A stretch of 64,000 bases of DNA, from the NCBI RefSeq assembly GCF_035083965.1, contig NC_089724.1:19238974-19302973 (forward strand), written 5' to 3'. A program made the position numbers and the translations under genes. The notes beneath the pieces were generated by a model. That model saw only the letters and a program-made list of their open reading frames with translations. It did no database searches and had not been told where the DNA came from. Origin of the DNA: Branchiostoma lanceolatum (Eukaryota; Chordata; Leptocardii; Amphioxiformes; Branchiostomatidae). Positions 10,946-22,944 of this stretch are shown piece after piece; the stretch's first letter is position 1, and each line of letters opens with the position of its first letter.

Positions 10946-13900
10946 ATGAGCGCCTCTCCCAGCGCCTGGCTGTCCAGCGGGGAGTTTTTCACGGACAGTC
11001 CGGAGAACTCCAGCGAGTGGCCATGGACGGACGGCCCGACCGACACGACTTTGCGCCATTACCAGTTTGTCACGTATGAAGGCTACCTCGCAAGTGCAGT
11101 CTACCTTACCCTCACAGGTACGCAAGACCAAAAACGTGACCCTGCTTTTCCAGCCTCCTTAGTATGCTTCATGACATGGCTTTTTTTCAGGCTTATATTG
11201 TTTTATGATCGTGTATGTTATTATGACAGCTACAGGCTTTCTAACGTCTAACAACTGCCACGTCAGAACAACATATACCATGAGTCAAAAACAGTAACGT
11301 CATTAACCTTGCTATGGAGGCAAGTCTGCTTTCTGTATCATTCGCTGTTATAAAAAACAAATACGACAAGCGTCGTCATGCATAGATAATTTGGTCATAT
11401 TTCTGCTGACAGAAATGCTGAGGGTTGTAACGTTTTGGTTGTTGTTGTTGACGAGTGAGGCCTGGAAAAAGAACAAAGAGCGAGATACACTCACTGCTAC
11501 ATTCTCTCTCCCCTTCAAATAATGGGTGTCTATCAAGAACCGTTCTTCAAGTGCTTTTCCATCGCCTCGAAAATGAGGTTTCCATGGCAGGCGATCCTTC
11601 AGCTTAATTGCGGTGAGATAAGTGCCTCTTCCTGCGAATGTTTCTCCATCAGACACTCTCTCGCTCTCAGTCCTCTTCAGTGCCATGTTGCTCATGAGAC
11701 TTCAGGAACTCCCCCCCCCCCCCCATATCGATCGGTTTGCCGCCATACTGGGAGCCTCATCCATGGAGAAACCTCTTCTCTTCTCTTTACTTCCCTTTCC
11801 ACGCTGCGTCTCCGCGCCTCCCTTCGCCGAGAAGGTTATGGAATCAGTTACGCCAACCGTGGGGTGGGTCCGAATGTATGTCAAGAGCATAACTCGTGAA
11901 ACTTTGGACGTATCCTCATGATTTTTGGTAGGTGTTTAGTAGAAATGCAGGTCAAGTTCGAAAATGGTTCACCTGGCGTTTTCCTACAGTACTGTAGCAG
12001 GCTGTGCATGTTTGCGTGTTTTATGTGGGGAAAAATACTGAAGTTATGATCAATTGAGAAGGTTCAAAATTTACGCCTGCATTAAAAAAAAACTTTTCTT
12101 GTGGTGTTTCTATCATAAATGTTATGCTCTATATTCCTCTCTGTATATATATGGCAATGGCTTGTTTACTTGTTTTCGCTAAGAGTACACCAAGAGTACA
12201 TGTCCGTACACAAAGGCTCATCTCCCTACAAGTGGTTGTGTATCTTTTTTGTTAGCAAACTTTTTGTAATTGTGGTATCACTGGTACTGTATGTCTTAGT
12301 GTTACAGTATGAAATAAGCATAAGAAATTTGCAGTGTGTCCAGCAGAAATTTGTGAAACTTTTGCACAACTTGAGTTGGTTCCGAAGAAGTGTCCGCTGC
12401 GTAATGCAAAATTTTCTGACTATCACATTGCGGAAATTCTTCCGCAGAAGAAATCTTTTGCAAGGTTGTAACGTTGGGTAACATAAATTCGGGATTTTTC
12501 CGATAATGGTTGACTGAAATCAATCTAGCAGAACAATAAACCATCCTTTTTTTCTATTATTCTGTCAGTATCATGTACTATCTTTGCACTAATCATATAT
12601 ATGGTAGATTTTGTCTCTAGTCGTGCTGACACCATAATATTTCAACTTGAAACAACCGTCCGCCGCCCGCACAATGACAGTGTTGTCGGACAGGGGGGCA
12701 CATTAATTCGGGAGAGAAGATTCGTCTTGAATATCTTACCGCTAATCACATTTTATACAGCAGCTATTCGTTCCATCCTTGGCTTGAGGAGAGTGCTATG
12801 GATATAGACGTGTCCAAGTAAAAAAAATACACGAAAAAACGGCCGCACCGCACACATCAGGCCTTTGCTAACATCCCGTTTGTTGAGTGGGTTGAACGTC
12901 ACTCAAAGTCGATCCCCACCGTCATGGCAACGTGTACATTATTCATGGCAAGTTAGCTGGATGCCGTAGCAATGGTTATACTACTATGTCCATGTGTTCC
13001 TTGTTGTGTTAGGAGCAAACTTTGAGGAAAATATCGTCTTCAGTCCACTATCACACGCAACATTTAGACAAAAAAGTGTTCCTCACAAACCTTTTGTCGT
13101 CTGCTTGACGACATGATTCTGGGTAACAATATGGCGGCGGGAAAATACACGTGCCGTAGGTTGTAGCAACAAAGAGGAGTTTTGATGATTGATCACACTT
13201 AGAATCCAGTTGCAGGTTAGCAAAAGAGATTGTAATAAGTTGTCTTGTAAATAATTGTGTTTAGCAGGCAGGAGATGTGACATTTGTCTTATAAACCAGC
13301 GAACAACCGTGCAGTGTGAGTCTCCCACGAAGCCCCTAGACTCTGTCAATAAGGGACGGAGAGTTTTTGACGTCGCCAACTTCTAATGCATGGTTATCGA
13401 AGCTTTTCAGGCAGTGTTCTGAATGTGTTAGTCCGTCAAGTTTGCATTTCTAGTGGTATTACTGATGTTGCATCTAGCACATATCCCTAAATACCCCGTT
13501 TTCGAAAAATCCCGAATTTAAGTACCCCACGAATTTATGTTACCCAACGTTAGTTGTTTACATTCTGAAATTTGCATGATACTCGTTGGTCCATTCGTCG
13601 CTGGAAGAGTCAATTCTTGTATGCGGGGACTATTTGTTAAAATTCAATTCTGGACGTTGATGATTATGAAAAAGTCATTTTTTGGAAATGTGGGGAGGGA
13701 AATGGATGAAATATGTTGTATTCGCTCTCGCAAATATTGCCGTTCTAGTTATTATCATTATTAAGCACATCTGTACCTATATTTACACCATTACTAAGAA
13801 GCGAGAAGAGGCCAAATTCGCGTAATTATGAGTCTAATAATTACTGGAATTAGGCCTCTTCTCGCTTCTTAGTAATGGTGTAAATATAGGTACAGATGTA

Positions 13901-16900
13901 GTGCTAGCTTGTCATAGTATATATGTATTTGCAAACTGTGACGTTTTCTGTTGTGACCTGTGCTGAACCAAGTGGGTATGTGTGTACAATAAAGGTCTTC
14001 ATTCATTCATTAAAATCTCTCTCTCTCTCATTAAAACAAGCAGAGTCGCTAATAGATCATCATGGGATTTCGCTTCCTCCAAAACGATGTGAGGCCGTGG
14101 CTGATTAAAGATTTATCAAATATGGCGCCCTCATTGCAAGCACGGCGAAAGAAAACATCTAGTTTTAGCCTAAACATTCGAGTACTTGTCAATATGTAAG
14201 GCTCCACTGCCTAGCACATGTATCTATGAGAAAATTGTGTTACGGTGTTTGTCGTCGTTATCGGACATTTCATGTTATCGGACATTTCATGTTCACCGCG
14301 GCCTTTTGAAAAGAAATACCCTATAACGACGACTACGCCGTGACAAAATCCACGGGCCGGCGGGGGTGCTGGAGAAATGTCCCCTCAGACACTGTACCAA
14401 TTCCCGAGGAATGTAAGCTCATGATCACAAATGGAGGAACGTCCGCTTTCCATGAGGAATGTATGCTTGAAAGTCAAAGAATCTCCGCCTTTCTAGAGGA
14501 ATGTACCCATTCTGGAGGAATGTCCAGATTCGATTGTTCGGGGTGCCTGACGCCACCGATGATGTGCCCTTAGGCACTTTGCACGACTTTCCTCACTTCA
14601 CTCAGGTGGAAATAAGTACCTAGCTTCGGTTAGGGACGTCCCTCGGATATGACGTTAAATGGAGCCAGTCGAGATGCAGGAAATAGCATTTGAGCAGGTA
14701 GAGATGTCGCAATTTCCCCGGACCCACCTAGAATCGTCGCGCCTCCGGCGAAATATATGTCGGGAGGGCGTCGCGCCCTATGAGACCCTTGCCTATTTTT
14801 TCACTATAAGAGATGTCATCGATCAAACCTAGCTTAGTATACCAGAAAAATTCGCCCCACATAATTAAGGAAATAGTGTTTCAGAGGGTCAAGATTTCAA
14901 AAATTTTCCCGGGGAGCATGCCCCCGCCTCCAACCGACGCCCCAAGTTTAATAGGGCACACTGTCTAGTTAGATACAAAATCGAAAGGTACATTCACAAA
15001 AACGTGTTGCAGTGTGTACCGGTTGTAACGCAGAGAGTAAAAGATTCATGAACAGCACGTATTCATTCCTTACTGAAAAATGTACTTACTCTAGGATTAA
15101 TGTATCCAAATTTCATTAATCAAAACCTGATTATTTTCTGGGACCTAGCGATGGATTACCGTGAGTTCGAGCGCGTGGAAAAGACGTCTGAGGCTAGGGC
15201 ACACACGACCCCCCACTTCCACCCACCCCCGTCTAATAGTCAACAACTCCGGAAATGAGTAAGAACACAGTTCGGTATTCAGAAGTGACGTGCCTCTATC
15301 TTGCAGGGACGATAGGGTTCCTTGGGAACGTTATTGCCATCACGGTGTTCCTTACGGAAAAGGAGTTTCGTCAAAAAGAGCACAACAGTCTTGTTCTGAA
15401 TCTGGCCATAGCTGACTTCAGCATCTGCGTCTTCGCATATCCCTCGTCTACTATATCAGGTCAGTTTTGAGTCATCAATGTTTTGCACTGTTTTAATGGT
15501 TTTGTAGTCTAGCTCTTAAAATGGATTTCTTTAAATTGTACAAAAATTCGTGGCACTTTTAAACCGGCGCCCGGCCGGCCTGCTTGCTGGAACGAAAAAG
15601 AAAAGTGTATATAAAGAAATTTGCAGAAATGATGCTCATGGCTAATTATTTGTAAATTTCGTCTGTTTTGTTGTCTTTTCTATCATTATTTTCCTTCCAG
15701 TAGAACCGGCGCCGGTTGGGAAATGTGACCCTGGGCCCGTACGTGGTCTTTCACATGCACGCAGGGTTTCGTTTCATCTACGCAGCATCTGGGAAGTGTA
15801 GTAATGGCATGGTTTTACATGGGGTTTTGTTTAATCTACACAGTATCTGGGAAGTTCACTATGCTAGTGGTACCATGGTTTTACATGGGATTTGTGTAAT
15901 CTACGCGATACTTGGGAAAGTGCACGCGCAGTGAAACCGCGGCCGGGGTCTTTAACACAGGGTTTCGTTCCATCTACACGGTATCTGTGAGGTGCAATAG
16001 TGGCAGGGGTTTTATCTAACCTACAGGGTACGCAGGCAGATGGCTGCTCGGAGACGTTGGCTGTACAATCTACGGATTCCTCTGCTTTACCTTTTCCATG
16101 GTCAGCATGGTCACCCTGTGTGCCGTCAGCGTCTATCGCTACATCGTCATCTGTAAACCACAGTATGGTAAGGATTAAGCCAAACCTCTGCCTTTCTCCA
16201 AACAACTGCGTTTATCACGATAAAGCACTGATCTGAATTGGCCTTGATGCCTACTCTCCAAGCAGAGGTTTGGCTCTGTTTTTGACGTGATTTAGGCGTT
16301 TTTGTCGGGCCTCCTGTTTTGTCCCGTTTTCTTTATGTCGCCAAGCCGTTTGTTACTTGATGGCAGGATTAAGCATAGTGACGTTGGGTAACATAAATTC
16401 GCGGGGTACTTAAATTCGGGATTTTTCGAAAACGGGGTATTTAGGGATATGTGCTAGATGCAACATCAGTAATACCGCTAGAAATGCAAACTTGACAGAC
16501 TAACGTATTCAGAACACTGTCTGAAAAGCTTCGATAAACATGCATTAGAAGTTGGCTACGTCAAAAACTCTCCGCCCCTTATTGTCACAGTCTGAGGGCT
16601 TCGTGGGAGAACTATACTACATAGTTGTTCGCTGGTTTATAAGACAAATGTCACATCCGCTTACTGCTCAACACAATTATTTACAATACAACTTATTAGA
16701 ATCTCTTTTGCTAACCTACAACTGGACTCTAAGTGTGATCAATCATCAAAACGCCTCTTTGTTGCTACAACCAATGGCTACGGCACTACGGTGAATTTTC
16801 CCGCCGCCATATTCGTTACCCAGAATCCTGCTATGCGGCAGACGACAAACGTTTGCGAGGAACACTTTTTTGTCCAAATGTTGTGTGTGATAGTGGACTG

Positions 16901-19900
16901 ATGGCGATATTTTCCTCAAAGTTTGCTCTTAGCACAAGCAGAAACACATGGACATAGTAGTATTACCATTTCTACGGCATCCAGCTAACGCCCCGATGAA
17001 TAATGTACAAATTTCCATGACGGTGGGGGTGAACTTTGAGTAGCGTTCTACCGTCTCAACACACGGGTTGTTCCCGGAGGCCTGATGTGTGCGGTACGGC
17101 CGTTTTTTCGTGTATTTTTTTTACTTGGACACGTCTATATCCATAGCACTCTCCTCAAGCCAAGGATGGAACGAATAGCTGCTGTATAAAATGTAATTAG
17201 CGGTAAGATATTCAAGACGAATCTTCTCTCCCGAATTAATGTTCACCCCTGTCCGACAGCACCGTCATTGTGCGTGCGGCGGACGGTAGTTTCAAGTTGA
17301 AATATTATGGTGTCAGCACGACTAGAGACAAAATCTACCATATATATGATTAGTGCAAAGATAGTACATGATACTGACAGAATAATAGAAAAAAAGGATT
17401 GTTTATTGTTCTGCTAGATTGATTTCAGTCAACCATTATCGGAAAAATCCCGAATTTAGGTTACCCAACGTTACATGACAAGCGCTGCAACGCGCAGTGG
17501 TTAGCATGTACTGGATTTGTTACGCTTTTGAAATAGAAGCTAAAAAGGTGTTGTGCAACTAACCATTACTAACAAACAAGTAACATTCCTCCTTATGCGG
17601 TGGTACTTGGTTTATTGACCAGTGATCACTCTAATCACTGATTAAGGACTCTGCCAATATAGGGTCTATATACACTGGTTCCTCCAAAGGAGTGATAATA
17701 CCCTGGAATGATGATGATACACTGGCAAGCTTATTACCTTCGCCGAGAAGGTTGTGTTTTGGGTAGCGTTTGTATGTGTGTATGTAATAGACCAGCATAA
17801 CTCGAGAAGGCTTGGATGGATTGTCTTGATATTTGGTATGTGGGTAGGTCTTGATAAGACCTGGAAATGATTAGATTTTGGGTCCCCTGGTAGCTTGTTA
17901 CGGCACTGCAGCGGAACTTCCTATTTTGATATCTCGTGTTCTGGACATGCTATGGTCCTGATTTTTTAGTGGTAGATGTCCCTTTGGACAGAGAGTAAGT
18001 GGTATAGGATTGGCCCCCTAGCGGCTCTTTTTAACTGCAGGAACAGGTTTTGCTTCAGAATTTGAAAGGGAATAACTCAAGAAGGTCTTGATGGATGGTC
18101 ATGATTCATGGCATGTAGATAGCTTGAGTGATGATTTACATAATCATATACTTATTATGCAAATCAGTATCTAATTTGCATTATCAATGAGGAAAGTTCA
18201 TACATCCGCCGTATTTCATGATAGGACTCTCAAACATGTGACATATGTAAATGAGGAAGAGAGAAATATTAATAGATATCAGCTATGTAAATGAAGACCT
18301 CATTTGCATAATTAATGAGAAAATATTATAGCTCAAGATGGGTTTTGGTTTGTAGATGGCTTAAGTGATGCTTTTATGATAAGACGATAATCATGCAAAT
18401 CAGATTCTAACTTACATAATTATTGAGGCAATAGACCTCTTTCCAGTTACGGCGGCCATTTTGAATTCCCAGGGGTCAGCTCGGGGTCATGCACCAAAAC
18501 GAGGCAGTCCCTGACTCAGATCCTACTATAACCCTGGGTAATACCAGTTATACCATCTCCGGTTGTACATTTCGCCCCTCTAAGATGAAATAATCTAATA
18601 TATGTGCCTTTCATATGTAGAAAATATTGTTGTGGACATTTTGACTTATTTTTGGCTAAATTTTTATTCGTTTTCCACAGTTTTTGATGGGTAACGTAAG
18701 GACAGTCTCTACCATGTATCCTCCTTAATATCTTAACTACATGTAGTAGGATTAATACAAGACCTGGAAAGACTAGCTGCAGACTAGCATTCTTGTGGGT
18801 AAAAAATTAGAAGACAATTGGCAGTTGTTACGACAATTTCCAGATACCAAGATCCGGTCTGCACACTAAGCTCTATGGGGTCGACCGGTCCGGTCCAATG
18901 CAGAACTCAGTGGGGAAGGCGGGGTAAATCACAGATGCGTCCCCATCACTAGTTGCCAGCGTAGTTAGTTTGGTAGAGACTGGGGTCGATCCCTGTCCCA
19001 CTGGCGATAACATTTACGGGTATAGCGTTTCTTTGCCATGCCGATCTTAGCATTGAGAAATCATCAAAATCACAGTATAGATCTTCTAAATTTCAGCCCA
19101 CAATTATCTGGACTCAACTTGTGGAAGTGTATGCTACCAAAACTATCATTGGAGCAAACTGACATACAAATATACAAAGAACGCAGCCAGTCTGTACCCC
19201 ACCTTTCCTACTGCACTGAGTTCTGCATTGGACCCCAATCACCCCATACAGCTTTGTTTGCAGAACGGATCCTGGCATCTAGAAATTGTCGGAACAACTG
19301 CCAATTGTCTTCCAATTTTTTACACACAAGGATGCCAGTCTGCAGCTAGTCTTTCCAGGTCTTGTATTAAACCTACTAGTGAAAAGATATTAAGGAGGAT
19401 ATACAAATGTAGACACTGTCCTTAAGTTACCCATCAAAAACTGTGGAAAACGAATAAAGATTTAGCCAAAAATAAGTCAAAATGTCCACAACAATATTTT
19501 CTACATATGAAAGGCACATATATTAGATTATTTCATCTTAGAGGGGCGAAATGTACAACCGAAGATGGTATAACTGGCATTACCCAGGGTTATAGTAGGA
19601 TCTGAGTCAGGGACTGCCTCGTTTTGGTGCATGACCCCGAGCTGACCTCTGGGAATTCAAAATGGCCGCCGTAACTGGAAAGAGGTCTATTTCAAAACCC
19701 CGCTGTGTTCTATGACATGACTATTCAAATATGTGACATTTGTAACTGAAGAAAAGAGGAATGTTGATAGATAGAAAATATGCAAATGAATACCTAATTT
19801 GCATAATTAATGAGAAACTACTTTAATTTCATACTGGTATATGACGGCTATTTCATACTTTGCATTTGGAAGTTATGTGAATGTGAACATCGTTGCATTC

Positions 19901-22877
19901 AATTATGCTGATAAGGACCTCATTTGCATAATTGATTATATATATTAGCAAAACCTTCTTTGTTAAGCTCATACTTTGGACAACTTATGTTATTTGGGTG
20001 GAGAAGATGATCAACTGGTATGATTAATAATCGATAAGAAACACTTAAAATCATTTGGCAAAGGTATGAGGTCGTGGAACTCTAGTTTCCTATGAGGAAT
20101 GTCACATCTGATTTTGCTTTCTGTTGACGTAAATTTACAAAATCCATTCATTTCATTTTATGAGAATTCTGTCAATTATTTCTGCCAATATTAGATTCCA
20201 CTGTAGGGTAGGTTCTGTTCCTGTTAAGCGCAGGATATTTCGTTGGCAATCAGTTGCTGCTAAGTGTTCAGATCTAATAGCAAAGTTCTTTTCGCCCCCA
20301 GCCTATCTGCTGACCCATCGCAGGACCATGTATGTGATCCCGGGGATCTGGCTGTACGCTCTGCTTTTCACGATCCCTCCGCTAGTCGGCGTCAACCGCT
20401 ACACCTTCGAACCAATACGTCAGTTGTTCGAGAATACTCTTTTGTTAAAAATGTGTGACAAAAAAGCTTCAAACTGTTTGTTTCAAAACCATCAGACACA
20501 GCTCATTTGTATAGTACGGTCATCATAGTTACATTTTGTACCTTCCCATACGGTGATCATGTTTTTCCATGTCTCTTGTTTCCCTTTGAATTGTTTTTCT
20601 TCCCTTCGATCCTTCGTTATTACACGTATCTTTGTCCACCTTCTATGAATCACAGACCTTCCTTCCTTAATTTACTTGTCAATATCGCACCAGGAAAGTA
20701 GAGATAAGCACATGCCCGTCAAATTCGCTTTAATATATATTGCTATTTTCTTCCACCAAAACTAAACATGTAAAATGACTGCACGTTGTTGTCCTGTTCG
20801 TAAACCTCCGTAGAAGGCTAGGGTTATTTTCACATTTTGGTGCTTTGACGAGGCCTAGGAAAAGAAATGTTGTGCTTCCAGTTACCCGACCGACTCTAGC
20901 AAAACCTTGCCGTCCCTAACTTTTTTGGGTCGACCGCTGGCAAGTACTGTAACATACTAAGTAACATTTTCGTAGCCTCTACCAGACTCCGCGGATCGCT
21001 GGGAAAATACTAGTAGTAGAAAATGGCCTAATAGAGTGAATAGTATGCCAAAGGTAGTCAGCTTTGCAGAGAAGTTCAATAGGCGCCTATTGAACTTCTC
21101 TGCAAAGCTGACTACCTTTGGCATAGTATTCACTCTATTAGGCCAATTTCTACTACTTTCCCAGCGATCCGCGGAGTCTGGTAGAGGCTAACATTTTCGA
21201 TCTGACATGTGAGTGATGAAAATATGGTCTCCTCATTTCTCTTGCAATAGAAAAAGTATACGTACTCACTAAACCTAGGTCCCGTTTATGTTGACACCCT
21301 GCACAATTGTTACTGTATTTCTTGGATGACTTCAACCAAAATCTTTTTGAAAAAAGATGATTTCTAGTTACCGACCCTTTTGTCGTGACCGAAACCGGAA
21401 GCACAACATTAATTTTCCAAGGCCCAATTGGGACCTTCAATAGCTTGAGTACCACCCTACGCAGTAACCGTTGGCTTGATATTTTCGCTTGCTAATCCGT
21501 GGTCAGCAAGTTAAATGATTGCATTTGAGCCATCGGTTACTACGGAGAATCCGTGGTTAGGAAGCTAGCGAAAAGATTGAGCCAGTGGTTACCACGGAGG
21601 ATGGTACTCAGGCTAGTCCGCGTCACGACATTTCGCTGTCCGCAGGAGTCTCCTGCTCTCTGGACTGGAAGGTGCAGTATCCCGGAGAGAAGGTGTACAT
21701 TGCGGCGGTCATCATCTTCGTCTATGTCCTGAACGTCTCGACTATGTGTTTCTGCTACTTTAACATCATCTACAAATCGGCTAACCTCAAGTTTGCGGCT
21801 CTGGCTAGTGAGAAAACTAGGAAGGCTGCAAAGAAAGACATCTGGAGGACCTCAATGGTAAGATCGTCTCTCATGCCGATCACATGTTACTTGTTACCTC
21901 CGTGAAAACGGAGGTATTGTAATCACTGTGCGTTTGCTCCTTTGTACTGGTGTGCGTCCGAAGTTATGTTAATATTACGGAGTGGCAGGATGTAAGGCGG
22001 ACGTAATGTGAGGATTGGAAGTCTTGCTCGGGTCCAAGTGATTGCTACTAGTATATAACGTGTTGCTACACTCACACAATAACGTCAGGTCGTTAGGGAT
22101 ATACCTAATAACTAGCGTTTGTCACCACAATGTTCAGTCAAGTGTACTAGGCTCATGTGTTTCTTTAAGGGCAAAGTTTTCATTTCAGTCCTTTAATTTT
22201 TGTTTGGTTCCGTTTCCGGAAATATTAAAAGCTTGGGCCGAATCTCAAAAAGTAGTATCCGTCATATTTTTCTTGTCATTATTTATGATTTTATGACAAA
22301 GATAAATGGCATTGTAACAAAGATGTCGAACACACGACATCAGCATCAAAGTCTTGAAAGGGTTATCATATTCTATATTACAGAACGTTTTTTCATAAGT
22401 TTTTGTTCAAGTCGTACTTTTCGGGATTTATAGTCAGTCTAAGATAAATTTGAATAAGGCAATTATGAAATAATTTGACACTGTTCCCCCCCCCCCTTCT
22501 GAATTGTATAGATGTGTCTGACTATGGTGGTGTCCTTCCTGATCGCCTGGACCCCGTATGCCGTGTCCTGTACCTGGGACATCCTGTCTGATGAAGATCT
22601 GCCGATCCTGGCAACCATCCTGCCCACCATGTTCGCCAAGGCGTCCTGCATGATGAACCCCATCATCTACGCCTGCTGTAGCAAGGCGTTTCGCCAGGCG
22701 GCGGCCACGTCCTTCCGCAGGCTCGGCTGTTGGAGCAGGCAGAACGCTCCGACACAAGTGGCGCCGAGTGACGCGGTGTTCACTGTTCGGGGTTCCCCTG
22801 CAGTTTGGGGTTCACCCACAGGTCAGGCCTTCGAGATGAGGGTTCTTCCCTCTACTAGCGCTGTGACTTCAGTGTAA
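10946..22877 (+). CDS. Complete opsin, neuropsin (Opn5)-like, 386 aa, six exons
   Basis: G-protein-coupled photopigment. Exons: 10946-11117, 15307-15459, 16027-16167, 20302-20418, 21646-21857, 22512-22877; every junction is GT/AG and phases match (1,1,1,1,0). N-glycosylation site NSS at residue 21. TM1 has GFLGN (Asn65), TM2 NLAIAD (Asp94). Cys121 pairs by position with Cys198; Tyr124 sits at the vertebrate counterion position 113; Glu192 matches Glu181. TM6 is FLIAWTPYAV. TM7 has the retinal lysine Lys308 in MFAK and then NPIIY. The segments YAGRWLLGD and SCSLDW resemble Opn5. Odd: the acidic residue of the (D/E)RY motif is Tyr (YRY, residues 145-147). The first exon was joined because its phase and its TM1 start fit exon 2. 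It is a tandem partner of the opsin at 261-2584 and is tail-to-tail with the carboxypeptidase gene. Opsin identity is near certain; the subgroup is less sure. Confidence 0.93.
12471..13550 (+). mobile_element. 1.08-kb terminal-inverted-repeat DNA element, copy A, in opsin 2 intron 1
   Basis: It starts ACGTTGGGTAACATAAATTC and ends with the inverse, GAATTTATGTTACCCAACGT. TA dinucleotides at 12469-12470 and 13551-13552 suggest a TA target duplication, as in Tc1/mariner-type elements (inference). It has no transposase domain, only a 98-codon minus-strand ORF at 13083-13379. A homologous ORF (80 codons, starting MATSKTLRPLL in both) exists in copy B at 16381-17471, so it may simply reflect shared ancestry. 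Confidence 0.8.
13767..13899. mobile_element. 133-bp hairpin element with 47-bp perfect arms
   Basis: The arms 13767-13813 and 13853-13899 are exact reverse complements (ACATCTGTACC to AGAGGCC and back), around a 39-bp loop. No ORF. Probably a very small MITE or a fold-back remnant, in intron 1 of opsin 2. Confidence 0.75.
14545..14660 (+). repeat. Truncated tRNA-derived SINE body
   Basis: It contains 'gatgtgcccttaggcacttt', 'ctcacttcactcaggtggaa' and 'gggacgtccctcggatatga', which align with the longer copy at 22945-23110. The tRNA-like head is missing here. Confidence 0.5.
15762..16026 (+). repeat. Degenerate tandem repeat of a splice-acceptor region, immediately before opsin 2 exon 3
   Basis: Four units of about 58-73 bp carry 'tttcatctacgcagcatctg', 'tttaatctacacagtatctg', 'gtaatctacgcgatacttgg' and 'ttccatctacacggtatctg'. 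The genuine exon 3 border reads 'ttatctaacctacag' then 'ggtacgcaggcag', so it looks like the last, diverged unit of the array. Two upstream units retain an AG in the same position. Confidence 0.6.
16381..17471 (-). mobile_element. 1.09-kb terminal-inverted-repeat DNA element, copy B, inverted relative to copy A
   Basis: Same 20-bp terminal inverted repeats as copy A (12471-13550). The whole interior is similar but in the opposite orientation. It lies in intron 3 of opsin 2, 2.8 kb from copy A. The right flank is TA; the left flank is TG, so one copy of the target duplication may have mutated. Non-autonomous. Confidence 0.8.
17747..20090. repeat. Repeat family X, copy in opsin 2 intron 3, split by a fold-back element
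   Basis: It opens with 'ccttcgccgagaaggttgtg', 'ggatggattgtcttgatatt' and 'tggtatgtgggtaggtcttg'. It ends near 20050-20090 with 'ggcaaaggtatgaggtcgtg' and 'gaactctagttt'. The interior is rich in 'atttgcataattaatgag' type sequence. It is interrupted at 18431-19690. Confidence 0.6.
18431..19690. mobile_element. Fold-back element with ~510-bp inverted arms
   Basis: The left arm begins ATAGACCTCTTTCCAGTTAC and the right arm ends with its reverse complement, GTAACTGGAAAGAGGTCTAT. Similarity continues inward to about 18940 on the left and 19180 on the right, leaving roughly a 240-bp core. ORFs at 19038-19425 have no recognisable domain. No target-site duplication was found. It interrupts the family X repeat and so inserted after it. 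Confidence 0.7.
20854..21422. mobile_element. Terminal-inverted-repeat element (CCTAGG family) in opsin 2 intron 4
   Basis: The left end reads 'cctaggaaaagaaatgttgt' then 'gcttcc'. The right end reads 'ccggaagcacaacattaatt' then 'ttccaagg', its imperfect reverse complement. A second copy with matching ends is at 42617-43084. The present copy contains the palindrome at 20973-21190 as a nested insertion. Confidence 0.65.
20973..21190. mobile_element. 218-bp near-perfect palindrome with 9-bp target duplication, nested MITE
   Basis: The halves are inverted copies meeting at AATAGGCGCCTATT (about 21075-21088). Ends are TAGCCTCTACCAGAC and GTCTGGTAGAGGCTA. It is flanked by ACATTTTCG at 20964-20972 and 21191-21199. 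The termini match those of the element in the LINE at 8562-8733, so both belong to one family. Confidence 0.85.
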
Positions 22878-22944
22878 GCTACCCAGAGTCTTTCGTCAAC
22901 ACATACTTATACGCACACATTTATGTGGCATCGTATGGCGTAAT

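Noticed and set aside
11348..11921. Overlapping ORFs of 99-125 codons in opsin 2 intron 1
   Set aside because: They overlap in both strands, have no recognised motif, and no splice sites fit the opsin or another gene.
13083..13379. 98-codon ORF in element A, with an 80-codon homolog at 16552-16794
   Set aside because: Similarity is explained by the two element copies being related; no transposase motif, so not called as a gene.
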